From: DATBLE01 sp963808815
Lineage (GTDB): Bacteria > Actinomycetota > Thermoleophilia > Gaiellales > Gaiellaceae
Reading direction: 5' to 3'
DNA length: 64,000 bases
Assembly: GCA_963808815.1 (NCBI GenBank)
Contig: CAWEGI010000014.1
Span: 124,001 to 188,000, forward strand
Below the pieces are notes generated by a model. It did no database searches, was not told where the DNA came from, and worked only from the letters and a program-made list of their open reading frames with translations. Made by a program: the position numbers and the translations under genes. Numbering within the stretch: the first letter of the stretch is position 1; every line of letters begins with the position of its first letter. Positions 43,110 to 51,871 of this stretch are shown here, one piece after another.

Positions 43110-45802
43110 GATGTGCACCTCCTGGGGTCGTTTTCCGTCCCGATCGACGGTAGGGACGGCCCGGCGCACCGGCATCGGTGCGCCTGCCCAGGTTGCGCGC
43201 GCGAGCTACCTATCTTGGAGACGAGCCCGAGGCGGACCGCTTCGGCCGTTGCCTGGCCCCGGTTCCGGGCCTGCAACTTGCGCAGGATCGCGCTCACGTG
43301 ATGGCTGACCGTGCGCTCGGAGAGGACGAGCCGCGCCGCGATCTCCGAGTCGCGAAGGCCTTCGGCGACGAGCCCGAGCACCTCGAGCTCGCGCGGAGTC
43401 AGGCCCGCCGGGTTCTCGCGGGTCGCGCGCCGCGGCCCGCGCGGCAGGCCGCGGGCGCCTCGCCTCCGCAGCCGGCCGGCAACGATCGCCGCCGCGGGGC
43501 GAGCACCCAGGCCTTGCAGCTCGTCGAAGGCGCGGCGCAGCTGCAACTCGTCGCCGGAATCCGCGCGCGCGAGCGCGGCCTCGTAGGGACAACCCGCTTC
43601 GTCCCAGAAGGCGACTGCGCGTTTCCACTCACCCGCGAGCTGAGACGCGTACGGCTCGCCGGCACCGTGCGGGATGTCCTCGTCGATCCCGGCCCGGCGA
43701 CGCCACAGGGCCAGCTCGCCGAGCGCCGCCGCATCCCTCTGCTCCCCTGCGAGCCGAAGGGGATGCTCCGTCGCCGCGCGGACGGCCTCGCGATCGCCCG
43801 CCAGCCACGCGACCTCGGCCCGCGCTGCGGCGGCGGCGCCCAGCCGTTCGAGCTCGCCTGTCGGCGCGCCCAGCGCCCAGGCCTCTTCGAGGAGCTCCTC
43901 GTGGCCCGGATCGCCCCGTCGCGCCCGAACGAGCCCGAGGACGACGAGGCCGTAGATGCGCGGAAGGATCGAGGCTCGGCGGATGCGGAGGACCCCGGTG
44001 GCCGCCTCGGCCGCCTCGGCCCAGCAGCCCCGGTCGAGGTCGGCGCGCGCACGGTACCCGAGTGCGTAGAAGCGGTAGAGCTCCAGGCCCCGCTCACTGC
44101 AGTAGTCCACCGCCCTGTCGCTCAACGTAACCGCAATCTCGTATTGCCTGGTGCGGATCGCTGCGCCGACGGCATGGGAGAAGATCCATCCGGCGGACTC
44201 GACGAGGACCTCCTCCTGCGCCAGGTCGATGCACTGCTCGATCGTCTCCCGTCCCCCCTCCGTGAACCATTTGTTTCCCAGAATCGAGAGCGCGCGGATG
44301 GCGCCGTCCACGTCGCCGAGCTCCATGGCGAGGTCGAGAGCGCGCGTGACGCCCGCCACTGACCACGAGTCCATCCAGGCCTTCGCGAGCTCACGACCCG
44401 GCGGCAGCGTCTCGAGGAGCGCAACTGCCTCCCTCCTGGCCCGCTGCGACTCCGTCGTGCGGCCGGGACACCACAGGATGTAGGCCAGCCAGCTGAGCGC
44501 CTCTCCCTCCTCCTGCCGCTGACCGAGCGCGCGCCGAAGCCGCAGCTCCTCCTGTCCGGCTTCGATCGCCTCGTCTATGTCGTCGGTCACGTAGCACTCG
44601 ATCGACCGCAGATGGAGCAGATCCGCACGCCGCGCCGGCGGGAGATCTGCTCCGAACCGGAGTGCGCGCGCATACTGCGCGGCGGCCTCGCGGTGGGCAC
44701 CGAGGGCCGCGGCGCGGGCGGCCGCGGCGGGCGCGTAGCGGATGACTGCGTCGGCGTCGCCGGCGGCGTCGGCGTGATGGGCGAGCCGCGCCAGGTCCGG
44801 CGTGCCGGCCGGCGGATGTGCCAGCGCCGCGAGCGCCGCCCGGTGGAGCTCCAGCTTCCGACCGGGCGCCACCGAGTCCTCGACCGCGAGGCGCGCGAGC
44901 TCGTGCCGGAACTCGATGCCGACCGCGTTCGATCGGAGCATGCCGGAGGCGAGGCAGTCGTCGAGGCCGTCCAGCGGCTCTCCGGCGATCGCCCCGAGCA
45001 GCCAGAGCTCGGCTTGCGACGGGACGACCGCGACTGCCTCGAGGACCGCCTTCCCGGAAGGGCCGAGGCGGGCCACCCGCGCGAGCACTGCGTCGCGGAC
45101 CGTGTCGGGGATCGCCTCGGCGCCGGCGGCGAGCGCCTCGACGACGAAGAAGGGATTCCCGGCGGTCTTGTCGTAGAGCTCGTCCGCGTCGGCGCCGTAC
45201 GGCTCGGCCAGCTCGGCGACCGCACCCGGCGAAAGGCCGACCAGCTTCATCCGGCTGATCGATGGGCTCGTGGCCAGCTCCCCGAGCACGATCCGCAGCG
45301 GGTCGGCGACGTCGAGCCCGTCATCGCGGTAGCTGGCGACTACGAGGGCGGGCACGGTCTCGACGCGGCGGGCGAGCAGGCGAAAGACGTCGAGCGTGGC
45401 CTCGTCCGCCCAGTGCAGGTCCTCGACCACGAAGACGACCGGAGCCCGTGCGTTCAGCTCCTGCACGAGCGCGGCGGCAACCTGGTACGGCATTGCGCCG
45501 CGCTCGACGAGCGCGACGAGCTCGCCTCCGACCGCCTCCGCGACCTCCACCAGCGGGCCGAGAGGCCGCGGCGTGAACAACGGGTCGCAGGCACCGCGCA
45601 GAATGGCCGCCCGGTCCGCCTGCTCGTCGCAGAACGCGCGGATGAGGGCCGTCTTGCCGACGCCGGCCTCGCCTCCGAGCAGGACGACGTGACCGCGGCT
45701 CGCACTCTCGACTTCCGCCAGGCGGTCGACCAGCGCCGCCAGCTCGGAGTCGCGCTCGAGCAGGCCGGCCGCCGACGTGCCCGACTCCGCGGTCTGTGAC
45801 AT
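43061..45802 (-). CDS. LuxR-family ATPase regulator (LAL type)
   Basis: 913 residues. Walker A GGEAGVGKTALIRAF near residue 45, Walker B FVVEDLHWADEATLDVF, a long helical middle, and a C-terminal LuxR helix-turn-helix LTPRELEVLGLVAEGLRDSEIAARL with SERTVSHHVSAILRKLQARN. The frame overlaps the start of the next gene by 49 nt; the tail after GLVSKIG is probably not conserved. These large regulators respond to sugars or small ligands. It is divergent from the M24 gene. Confidence 0.88.
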   Translation of the reverse strand: MSQTAESGTSAAGLLERDSELAALVDRLAEVESASRGHVVLLGGEAGVGKTALIRAFCDEQADRAAILRGACDPLFTPRPLGPLVEVAEAVGGELVALVERGAMPYQVAAALVQELNARAPVVFVVEDLHWADEATLDVFRLLARRVETVPALVVASYRDDGLDVADPLRIVLGELATSPSISRMKLVGLSPGAVAELAEPYGADADELYDKTAGNPFFVVEALAAGAEAIPDTVRDAVLARVARLGPSGKAVLEAVAVVPSQAELWLLGAIAGEPLDGLDDCLASGMLRSNAVGIEFRHELARLAVEDSVAPGRKLELHRAALAALAHPPAGTPDLARLAHHADAAGDADAVIRYAPAAAARAAALGAHREAAAQYARALRFGADLPPARRADLLHLRSIECYVTDDIDEAIEAGQEELRLRRALGQRQEEGEALSWLAYILWCPGRTTESQRARREAVALLETLPPGRELAKAWMDSWSVAGVTRALDLAMELGDVDGAIRALSILGNKWFTEGGRETIEQCIDLAQEEVLVESAGWIFSHAVGAAIRTRQYEIAVTLSDRAVDYCSERGLELYRFYALGYRARADLDRGCWAEAAEAATGVLRIRRASILPRIYGLVVLGLVRARRGDPGHEELLEEAWALGAPTGELERLGAAAAARAEVAWLAGDREAVRAATEHPLRLAGEQRDAAALGELALWRRRAGIDEDIPHGAGEPYASQLAGEWKRAVAFWDEAGCPYEAALARADSGDELQLRRAFDELQGLGARPAAAIVAGRLRRRGARGLPRGPRRATRENPAGLTPRELEVLGLVAEGLRDSEIAARLVLSERTVSHHVSAILRKLQARNRGQATAEAVRLGLVSKIGSSRAQPGQAHRCRCAGPSLPSIGTENDPRRCTSCASSSLWPSSCSQWA

Positions 45803-45864
45803 CGCTCACGATTGATGCACGGACGGCCCGCGAGTTCAAGGGCGGGCGGAGGCCGAGAGGCCGA

Positions 45865-45870
45865 TATCGT
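45865..45870 (+). promoter_or_regulatory. -10 box of the M24 gene (leaderless)
   Basis: TATCGT ends 7 nt before the GTG at 45878, which supports this start over the ATG at 45812. Confidence 0.5.
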
Positions 45871-45877
45871 CGGAGTC

Positions 45878-47068
45878 GTGCAAGCGACGGGCATCCCGGC
45901 GACCGAGCTCGCGGAGCGGCGCGAGCGCCTGCTCGAGCAGGCCCGCGCGCAGGGCCTGAGCGGCGTCGTCCTCTTCGACCAGGCCTACATCCAGTACTCG
46001 ACCGGCTTCAGCTTCCTGTCGAACGAGCGGCCGATCGCCTTCGCGCAGAACACGGCCGGCGAGATGGCGGTCCTCGTGCCGGAGTTCGAGGTCGAGCGCA
46101 CGCGGGAGGAGACGAGCTTCGAGCGGATCGAGTCGTACCCAGAGTATCCGGGCACCGAGCACCCGATGCTGATCTGGGCACGCGTGCTCGCCGACCTGGG
46201 GATCCGGGACCGGATCGGCGCCGACTCCGACGGCTACCCGGGGATCCTCGGCTACCAGGGCCCGACGCTCTCCGAGGTGACCGGCGCGAGCGTCGCGCCG
46301 CTGTCGGACGTGATCGAGAGCGCGATGGCACGGAAGAGCCCGGCCGAGGTCGAGCTGATCCGGCAGAGCGCACGCTGGTGCGAGCACGCCCACCGGCTGC
46401 TCCAGCAGTACTCGGTGCCGGGTGCGACCGAGGCGGAGGCCAGCCTGCGGGCCGGCTACGAGGCGACTCTGGCGATGCTCGCGGCGCTCGGGCCGGACTA
46501 CGCCGGCCAGCTCGGCTCGCAGGACGGCGCCACCGCCGGCTACCGCGGCCAGATCGGCCGTCGCAGCGCCTGGGCGCACGCGGTCGCGCACAACATCACC
46601 TTCCAGTCCGGCGACATGCTCGTCACCGAGACCGCCGCGCCCGTCTGGGGCTACAACGCCGAGCTCGAGCGCGGCATGGTGATCGGCACACCCACGGACG
46701 AGCAGCGGCGCCTCTTCGACCACGTCGTCGCCGCGCAGCAGGCCGCCTTCGACGCGATCCGGCCCGGCGCGACCTGCGCCGACGTCGACCAGGCCGTCCT
46801 CGACTACTTCGCGAAGCACGACATCCTGCCGCTCTGGCGCCAGCACACCGGCCACGCGATCGGCCTGCGCAACCACGAGGCGCCGTTCCTCGACGTCGGC
46901 GACCACACGCCGCTCGAGCCCGGGATGGTGTTCACGATCGAGCCCGGCGTCTACCAGGAAGGGCTCGGCGGCTTCCGGCACTCGGACACGGTCGTGGTCA
47001 CCGAGGACGGGCTCGAGATCCTCACCGACTACCCGCGCGACCTCGAGAGCCTGACGATCCCGGCCTGA
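45878..47068 (+). CDS. M24-family (creatinase/aminopeptidase P-like) protein with altered metal ligands
   Basis: 396 residues, N-terminal creatinase-type domain (about 1-140) then the pita-bread fold. The metal-site residues of the peptidases are partly lost: the two Asp positions read Glu (VTETAAPVWGYNAELER), His is kept (GHAIGLRNHEAPF), the first Glu is kept (FTIEPGVY), and the last Glu is replaced (FRHSDTVVVTEDG instead of RxED). This looks more like ectoine hydrolase (DoeA) or creatinase than an Xaa-Pro peptidase. It has its own promoter, divergent from a LuxR regulator. Confidence 0.8.
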   Translation: MQATGIPATELAERRERLLEQARAQGLSGVVLFDQAYIQYSTGFSFLSNERPIAFAQNTAGEMAVLVPEFEVERTREETSFERIESYPEYPGTEHPMLIWARVLADLGIRDRIGADSDGYPGILGYQGPTLSEVTGASVAPLSDVIESAMARKSPAEVELIRQSARWCEHAHRLLQQYSVPGATEAEASLRAGYEATLAMLAALGPDYAGQLGSQDGATAGYRGQIGRRSAWAHAVAHNITFQSGDMLVTETAAPVWGYNAELERGMVIGTPTDEQRRLFDHVVAAQQAAFDAIRPGATCADVDQAVLDYFAKHDILPLWRQHTGHAIGLRNHEAPFLDVGDHTPLEPGMVFTIEPGVYQEGLGGFRHSDTVVVTEDGLEILTDYPRDLESLTIPA

Positions 47069-47107
47069 AGCGCCGCCGGCCGGCGGAATGCGCCGCCGCC
47101 CTTATTC

Positions 47108-47123
47108 GTTTAAAGAGGTAAAC
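47108..47123. promoter_or_regulatory. Palindrome GTTTA-N6-TAAAC upstream of the sigma factor
   Basis: A 5-bp inverted repeat with 6-nt spacer, 21 nt before the proposed CTG start. It is AT-rich in a GC-rich setting. It could be an operator or part of the promoter. Confidence 0.4.
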
Positions 47124-47144
47124 CCAGAGAAGGAGTGATAGACC

Positions 47145-48059
47145 CTGAACGCAGAAAATACGTCGATCATCGAGGAAGAGCCCGAGGAGGAGCGCCTCGA
47201 CACGTCCTACGACGAAGCCGCAAGCGGCGACTCGCTGACCCTGTTCATGAACCAGCTCGGGCGCTACCCGCTGCTCACGGCCGCGGAGGAGGTCGAGCTG
47301 GCGAAGAAGATCGAGCGCGGCGACCACGCGGCGAAGGAGCGGATGATCAACTCGAACCTGCGCCTCGTCGTCCACGTCGCCCGCCGGTACATGGGCCAGG
47401 GAGTGCCGCTCGGCGACCTCGTCCAGGAGGGCGTCATCGGCCTCAATCGCGCCGTCGAGAAGTTCGACTGGCGCAAGGGCTTCAAGTTCTCGACCTACGC
47501 CACCTGGTGGATCCGCCAGGCCTGCCAGCGGGCGGTCGCGAACCAGGCCAAGACGATCCGCATCCCCGTGCACGTGGACGAGCGCCGGCGCAAGCTCGCC
47601 CGCGCGCGCCAGCGCTTCGAGGTCGCGGAAGGCCGTGAACCCACCCTCGAGGAGCTCGCGCGGGCCGCGGAACTGGAGGTGCGGCACGCTCAGGAGGCCC
47701 TCGAGGCCGTCGAGGCGACCGTCTCGCTCAACCGGCCGGTCGGCGACGACGCCGACGGAGAGCTCGGCGACCTGGTCGCCGACCCCGACGTCGTCGACGC
47801 AGTCGAGCAGGCTGGGCAAATCCTGCGCGACGCCGGCGTCCGCCGCGCGGTCGCGGCCCTGCCCGAGCGCGAGCGCCGCGTCGTCGAGCTGCGGTTCGGC
47901 TTCGAGGGCGAGAGCCTCACGCTCGAGGCGATCGGCCGGGAGCTCGGCCTGACGCGCGAGCGCGTCCGCCAGCTCGAGAAGAGCGCCTTCGCGAAGCTCG
48001 CAGGCGAGCTCGAAGACGTGGCGACGGCGAGCGGCGACGACCTCGCCGACGCGGCCTAG
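47145..48059 (+). CDS. Sigma-70 family RNA polymerase sigma factor (RpoD-like group 1/2), CTG start
   Basis: 304 residues from CTG at 47145. Region 1.2 SLTLFMNQLGRYPLLTAAEEV, region 2 with NLRLVVHVARRY, LVQEGVIGLNRAVEKFDWRKGFKFSTYATWWIRQA (parts), region 3, and region 4 ending in LTRERVRQLEKSAFAKL are all present. The first ATG in frame (47247) would cut into region 1.2. Upstream of the acidic stretch NAENTSIIEEEPEEE the frame is closed by TGA TAG, and only a CTG, with AAGGAG 9 nt before it, is available. A GTG at 47135 is in another frame. Promoter classes served are unknown. The stop overlaps the converging MFS stop by 4 nt. Confidence 0.88.
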   Translation: MNAENTSIIEEEPEEERLDTSYDEAASGDSLTLFMNQLGRYPLLTAAEEVELAKKIERGDHAAKERMINSNLRLVVHVARRYMGQGVPLGDLVQEGVIGLNRAVEKFDWRKGFKFSTYATWWIRQACQRAVANQAKTIRIPVHVDERRRKLARARQRFEVAEGREPTLEELARAAELEVRHAQEALEAVEATVSLNRPVGDDADGELGDLVADPDVVDAVEQAGQILRDAGVRRAVAALPERERRVVELRFGFEGESLTLEAIGRELGLTRERVRQLEKSAFAKLAGELEDVATASGDDLADAA

Positions 48060-50017
48060 GCCGGGGCGGGAGCCGGCGCGGGCGGCGCCTTCGAGAAGAT
48101 CCGCCCGAAGCGCTGGATGAGGGCGAGCACCGCCGGGTGCTCGTCCGGCTCCCACCCGTCGAGAAGCCGCCGGATCTCGCCGCAGCGCACCTCCGCAATC
48201 CGCGCCGCCGCCGCGCGGCCGGCCAGGGTGAGCGCGGGCCGGTCGGCCTCGGCGAGCGAGCGGCGCCGTAGGCCGTCGAGCTGGGGCCGGAGCTCGTTCC
48301 CGAGCTCGGTCGCGTCGCCCTCGTCGGCGTCGAGCCGAAGTAGGAGCCAGGTCTCGCGCGCGTCGAGGTCGAGCCCCGACTCGGCCGCCAGCCGGTCGTA
48401 GACGAGGTGGCGGTTCTCCTTGCGCGCCAGTGAGCTGAGCCGCGCCTCCAGCTCGTCCATCGAGGTGGGGTCGCGCGGTGCGGCGAAGCTGTCGCCGAGC
48501 CCCTGGTCCGCGACCGACTTGCGCAGCGGGAGCTCCTCCAACAGCCATGTGACAAGGAACCCGACCGCTGCGATCACGCCGGCGATCAGGAAAACCGGTT
48601 TCAGGGACGCGGCATACGCCGCCACGTACGGGTCGCGGATCGCCGCCGGGAGCGCGTCGATCTGCTGCGGGCCGAGGTGGGCCGGCAGGGCGGCCGCGGC
48701 TCCCGGCGGAAGCTTCGCCGAGAGGTGCGACGAGAGCTGGTTGGCGAAGATCGCCCCGAAGATGGGGACGCCGATCGCCCCACCCATCGAGCGGAACAGC
48801 GTCGCGGTCGATGTCGCCACCCCGAGGTGGTCGTAGTCGACGGCGTTCTGGACGGCGAGCACGAGCACCTGCATGACGAAGCCGAGCCCGAGCCCGACGA
48901 CGAGCATGTAGAGGTCGGCGACGACCAGGCCCGTCCCGACGTCGAGCCGCGAGAGCAGCAGCAGGCCGACCACCATCAGCGCGGTACCGACGATCGGGAA
49001 GACCTTGTAGCGGCCGTAGCGGGTGATCAGCTGCCCGCTGCCGATCGAGCTGACCAGCACGCCCGCCATCAGCGGCAGCATCTGCAGGCCGGACTCGGTC
49101 GGCCCCGAGCCCTTCACCACCTGCAGGTAGAGCGGCAGATAGGTGACCGAGCCGAACAGCGCCATCCCGACGATGAACCCGACGGCGCTGGCGACCGCGA
49201 ATACGCGGTTGCGGAACAGTCCGAGCGGGACGAGCGGCTCCCGCGCGAACCTTTCGGCGACGACGAACCCGACCGAGAGCGCCACGGCGATTGCGAGCAG
49301 GATCACCATCTGCACCGACCACCACGGGTAGGTCGTGCCGCCGAGGCTCGTGAACAGGACGAGCCCGGTGAGGCCGCCCGCGAGCAGCGCCATGCCCGCG
49401 TAGTCGATCGCGTGGCGAATCGTCTGGGAAGGGACGTGCAGAACGACCTGGAGGACGACGAACGCGGCGATCCCGATCGGCAGGTTGACGTAGAAGATCC
49501 AGCGCCACGAGAGGTGGTCGACCAACAGCCCGCCGACCAGCGGGCCGACCACCGTCGAGACGCCGAACACGGCGCCCATCAGCCCGGCGTAGCGGCCGCG
49601 CTCGCGCGGAGAGACGACGTCGCCGATCACGGCCTGCGTGCTGACCAGCAGCGCGCCGCCGCCCAGCCCCTGGATCGCCCGGAAGGCGATCAGCTCGGGC
49701 ATGTTCCGGCTGAGCCCGCACAGCGCCGAGCCGACGAGGAAGACGACCAGGGCCGCCTGGAGCACGAGCTTTCGCCCGTAAAGGTCGCCGAGCTTCCCCG
49801 CGATCGGCGTCGTGATGGTCGAGGCCAGCAGGTACGCGGTGACCACCCACGACAGTTGCTCGATCCCGCCCAGGCTGCCGACGATGGTCGGCAGGGCGGT
49901 CGCGACGATCGTCGAGTCGAGCGACGCGAGCAGCATGACGAGCATCAGCGCCGCGAAGACCGGGCCTACGCGGACGTCCGACCGTGCTCCCGGGGTGACC
50001 GCTGCGGCGGTCGACAC
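48056..50017 (-). CDS. DHA2-type MFS drug exporter with C-terminal winged-helix-like domain
   Basis: 653 residues. The N-terminal 510 residues are a 14-helix EmrB/QacA exporter: LASLDSTIVATALPTI, the loop GKLGDLYGRKLV, and antiporter motif C region GVSTVVGPLVGGLL. After helix 14 a charged, helical domain of about 130 residues (MDELEARLSSLARKENRHLVYD, TWLLLRLD, GLRRRSLAEADRPALTLAGR) looks like a MarR-type winged helix, followed by a Pro-Ala tail. The fusion suggests substrate-linked control. It starts 12 nt after the solute-binding gene. Confidence 0.88.
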   Translation of the reverse strand: MSTAAAVTPGARSDVRVGPVFAALMLVMLLASLDSTIVATALPTIVGSLGGIEQLSWVVTAYLLASTITTPIAGKLGDLYGRKLVLQAALVVFLVGSALCGLSRNMPELIAFRAIQGLGGGALLVSTQAVIGDVVSPRERGRYAGLMGAVFGVSTVVGPLVGGLLVDHLSWRWIFYVNLPIGIAAFVVLQVVLHVPSQTIRHAIDYAGMALLAGGLTGLVLFTSLGGTTYPWWSVQMVILLAIAVALSVGFVVAERFAREPLVPLGLFRNRVFAVASAVGFIVGMALFGSVTYLPLYLQVVKGSGPTESGLQMLPLMAGVLVSSIGSGQLITRYGRYKVFPIVGTALMVVGLLLLSRLDVGTGLVVADLYMLVVGLGLGFVMQVLVLAVQNAVDYDHLGVATSTATLFRSMGGAIGVPIFGAIFANQLSSHLSAKLPPGAAAALPAHLGPQQIDALPAAIRDPYVAAYAASLKPVFLIAGVIAAVGFLVTWLLEELPLRKSVADQGLGDSFAAPRDPTSMDELEARLSSLARKENRHLVYDRLAAESGLDLDARETWLLLRLDADEGDATELGNELRPQLDGLRRRSLAEADRPALTLAGRAAAARIAEVRCGEIRRLLDGWEPDEHPAVLALIQRFGRIFSKAPPAPAPAPA

Positions 50018-50029
50018 TCGGCGAGCGTA

Positions 50030-50938
50030 CTAGCGGACGAGCGGCGGGGTGAAGACGTGCCAGCGGCCGGCGGCGAAGCGTTGGAGCGCGACCTGGTGGA
50101 TGCCGCCGCGGACGACGATGCCCGGCACGAGGAACGGGTTGTCCGCCTCGACCGACCGGCGGAGCGCGGTCAGGACGGCCGCCCGCGTCGGGCTCGCGCC
50201 CGCGCGGCGCATCGCGTCAACGACCGAGTAGGCAGCCGCAAGGCCGAGCGCCTGCCCGGCGTTCGCCGGCCGCAACCGGGGCGGAGTGGGATCGCCGTTC
50301 CAGGTCGGATCGCCCGGCAGGCGGGTGAAGACGGTCGAGACCGCTCCCGGGAGCGGCTCCGCAGCGGCCGCGTTGGCGAAGACCGACCAGTCGCGCAAGG
50401 GCAACGCGAGGGGATGCGACGAGAGGACGACGAGCGTGTCCGCTCCGGAGGCTCGCAGGGCCGCTACGTCGGTGGAGGCGGCGGCCACGCGGGCGAAGCG
50501 GCGGAACCATGTGAGCAGCTCGCGCCCGTCCACGTCGTCCGAGTAGAGCACGGCGATTCTCGCCCCGGGCCTCGTCTTGGCGATCTGGCGCGCGAGCACG
50601 GAGGCCTCGAGCCGATAGCCCGGCACGTACCCCACCGCCCAGGCGCGGCCGCGAGCGGCGGCCGCGCCGCTCAGGACCAGCTGCGGCACGGGCTCGGGTG
50701 CGCCCACCGGAGCGAGGACGGTCAGCGGCCGGTCTGCCGGCGTCACGGCCCGAAACGCGATCCGGCGTCCGTTCACGCCGCCGCGCGAGTCGATCCAGGC
50801 GAAGTAGCGGGCGGCGCCGGCCTTCACGGCGGCCGGGAGCAGGTTGTCTCCGACGAGGAGAGGAGCCGGAGCGGCGGCCGACGAGCCGGCCGGCACGGCG
50901 AGCGCCGCCAGCACGAGGGCGATCGCAAACGGCCGCAC
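50030..50938 (-). CDS. Type 1 periplasmic-binding-like protein, short form
   Basis: 302 residues with a signal peptide (FAIALVLAALAVPAGSSAA). YFAWIDSRGGVNGRRIAFRAV is typical of branched-chain amino-acid-type binding proteins, followed by GARIAVLYSDDVDGRELL. It is about 80 residues shorter than LivJ-type proteins, with the loss between the first strands of lobe I. It is cotranscribed with the MFS exporter. The LivG ATPase at 51872 might be a partner, but no permease is present. Confidence 0.75.
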   Translation of the reverse strand: MRPFAIALVLAALAVPAGSSAAAPAPLLVGDNLLPAAVKAGAARYFAWIDSRGGVNGRRIAFRAVTPADRPLTVLAPVGAPEPVPQLVLSGAAAARGRAWAVGYVPGYRLEASVLARQIAKTRPGARIAVLYSDDVDGRELLTWFRRFARVAAASTDVAALRASGADTLVVLSSHPLALPLRDWSVFANAAAAEPLPGAVSTVFTRLPGDPTWNGDPTPPRLRPANAGQALGLAAAYSVVDAMRRAGASPTRAAVLTALRRSVEADNPFLVPGIVVRGGIHQVALQRFAAGRWHVFTPPLVR

Positions 50939-50946
50939 GGCCGGGA

Positions 50947-50956
50947 AGCCTAGCCT
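50947..50956. promoter_or_regulatory. Overlapping face-to-face -10 boxes
   Basis: Minus-strand TAGGCT (50947-50952) is 8 nt before the GTG of the binding protein. Plus-strand TAGCCT (50951-50956) would serve the PEP-mutase-family gene with a leader of about 20 nt. They share the CTAG core. Confidence 0.4.
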
Positions 50957-50981
50957 GGCCGCCGTCGTTCAAGATGACATC

Positions 50982-51785
50982 GTGTCCGCCGACGAGCGCC
51001 GAGCACGTTTCCGGGAGCTCCACGGAGGTGATCGGCTCTTCCTGATGCCGAACCCGTGGGACGTGGGGTCGGCGCGCCTGCTCGAAGCGATCGGCTTTCC
51101 GGCCCTGGCCACGACGAGCGCCGGGTTCGCATGGTCGCTCGGCAGACCCGACCAGCAGGTCACTCGCGACGAGCTGGCAGCTCACGTCGAAGCGATCGCC
51201 GCTGCGGTCAGCGTCCCGCTGAACGTCGACAGCGAGCGTCTGTACCCCGACGAGCCGGGTGGGGTCGCCGAGACGGTCCGGCTGCTGGCCGAGGCGGGCG
51301 CGTCCGGCTGCTCGATCGAGGACTTCGATCCGGCGACCGGCGAGATCGACTCGATCGAGGCGGCGGCCGCGCGGCTTGCGGAGGCGGCGGACGCGGCGCA
51401 CGAGGCCGGGATGGTGCTGACCGGCCGCTGCGAACACCACATCCGCGGGGTTGAAGACCTGGACGGCACGATCGAGCGTCTGGTCGCGTACCGCGATGCC
51501 GGCGCCGACTGCCTCTATGCCCCCGGCCTGACCGAGCTCGACGACATCCGACGGGTCGTCGACGAGGTCGAAGCGCCCGTGAACGTGCTCGCCCTCGCGA
51601 CCGCCCCGCCGATCGACCGGCTCGAGGCGATCGGGGTACGGAGGATCTCGACCGGCAGCCTGCTCGCCGGCGCCGCCTACGGCGCGCTCGTTGCGGGCGC
51701 GCGCGAGCTGCTGGACGAGGGCACGTCGCAGTACGCGGCCGGTCACGTGCCGCGCGACCTGCTCGGCCGTGCGCTCAGCCCGTAG
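50982..51785 (+). CDS. Isocitrate lyase/PEP mutase family protein
   Basis: 267 residues from GTG. LFLMPNPWDVGSARLLEAIGFPALATTSAG (part) is the family N-terminus; VPLNVDSERLY and GCSIEDFD carry the metal and active-site acidic residues, and LTGRCEHHIRG follows. Most relatives act on oxaloacetate or 2-methylisocitrate-like acids, or phosphonates; the sequence does not tell which. It is divergent from the solute-binding protein and convergent with livG. Confidence 0.85.
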   Translation: MSADERRARFRELHGGDRLFLMPNPWDVGSARLLEAIGFPALATTSAGFAWSLGRPDQQVTRDELAAHVEAIAAAVSVPLNVDSERLYPDEPGGVAETVRLLAEAGASGCSIEDFDPATGEIDSIEAAAARLAEAADAAHEAGMVLTGRCEHHIRGVEDLDGTIERLVAYRDAGADCLYAPGLTELDDIRRVVDEVEAPVNVLALATAPPIDRLEAIGVRRISTGSLLAGAAYGALVAGARELLDEGTSQYAAGHVPRDLLGRALSP

Positions 51786-51871
51786 GCATACGACTCGGAG
51801 ACGACGATGCGGGCGCAGTTCGCCGGCCGGCTCGGCACATCGCCGCGGTCCTACCGGCAGTCATTCGGCCG

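Noticed and set aside
47135..47638. Alternative sigma-factor start at GTG 47135
   Set aside because: It is in another frame that gives arginine-rich non-sigma sequence.
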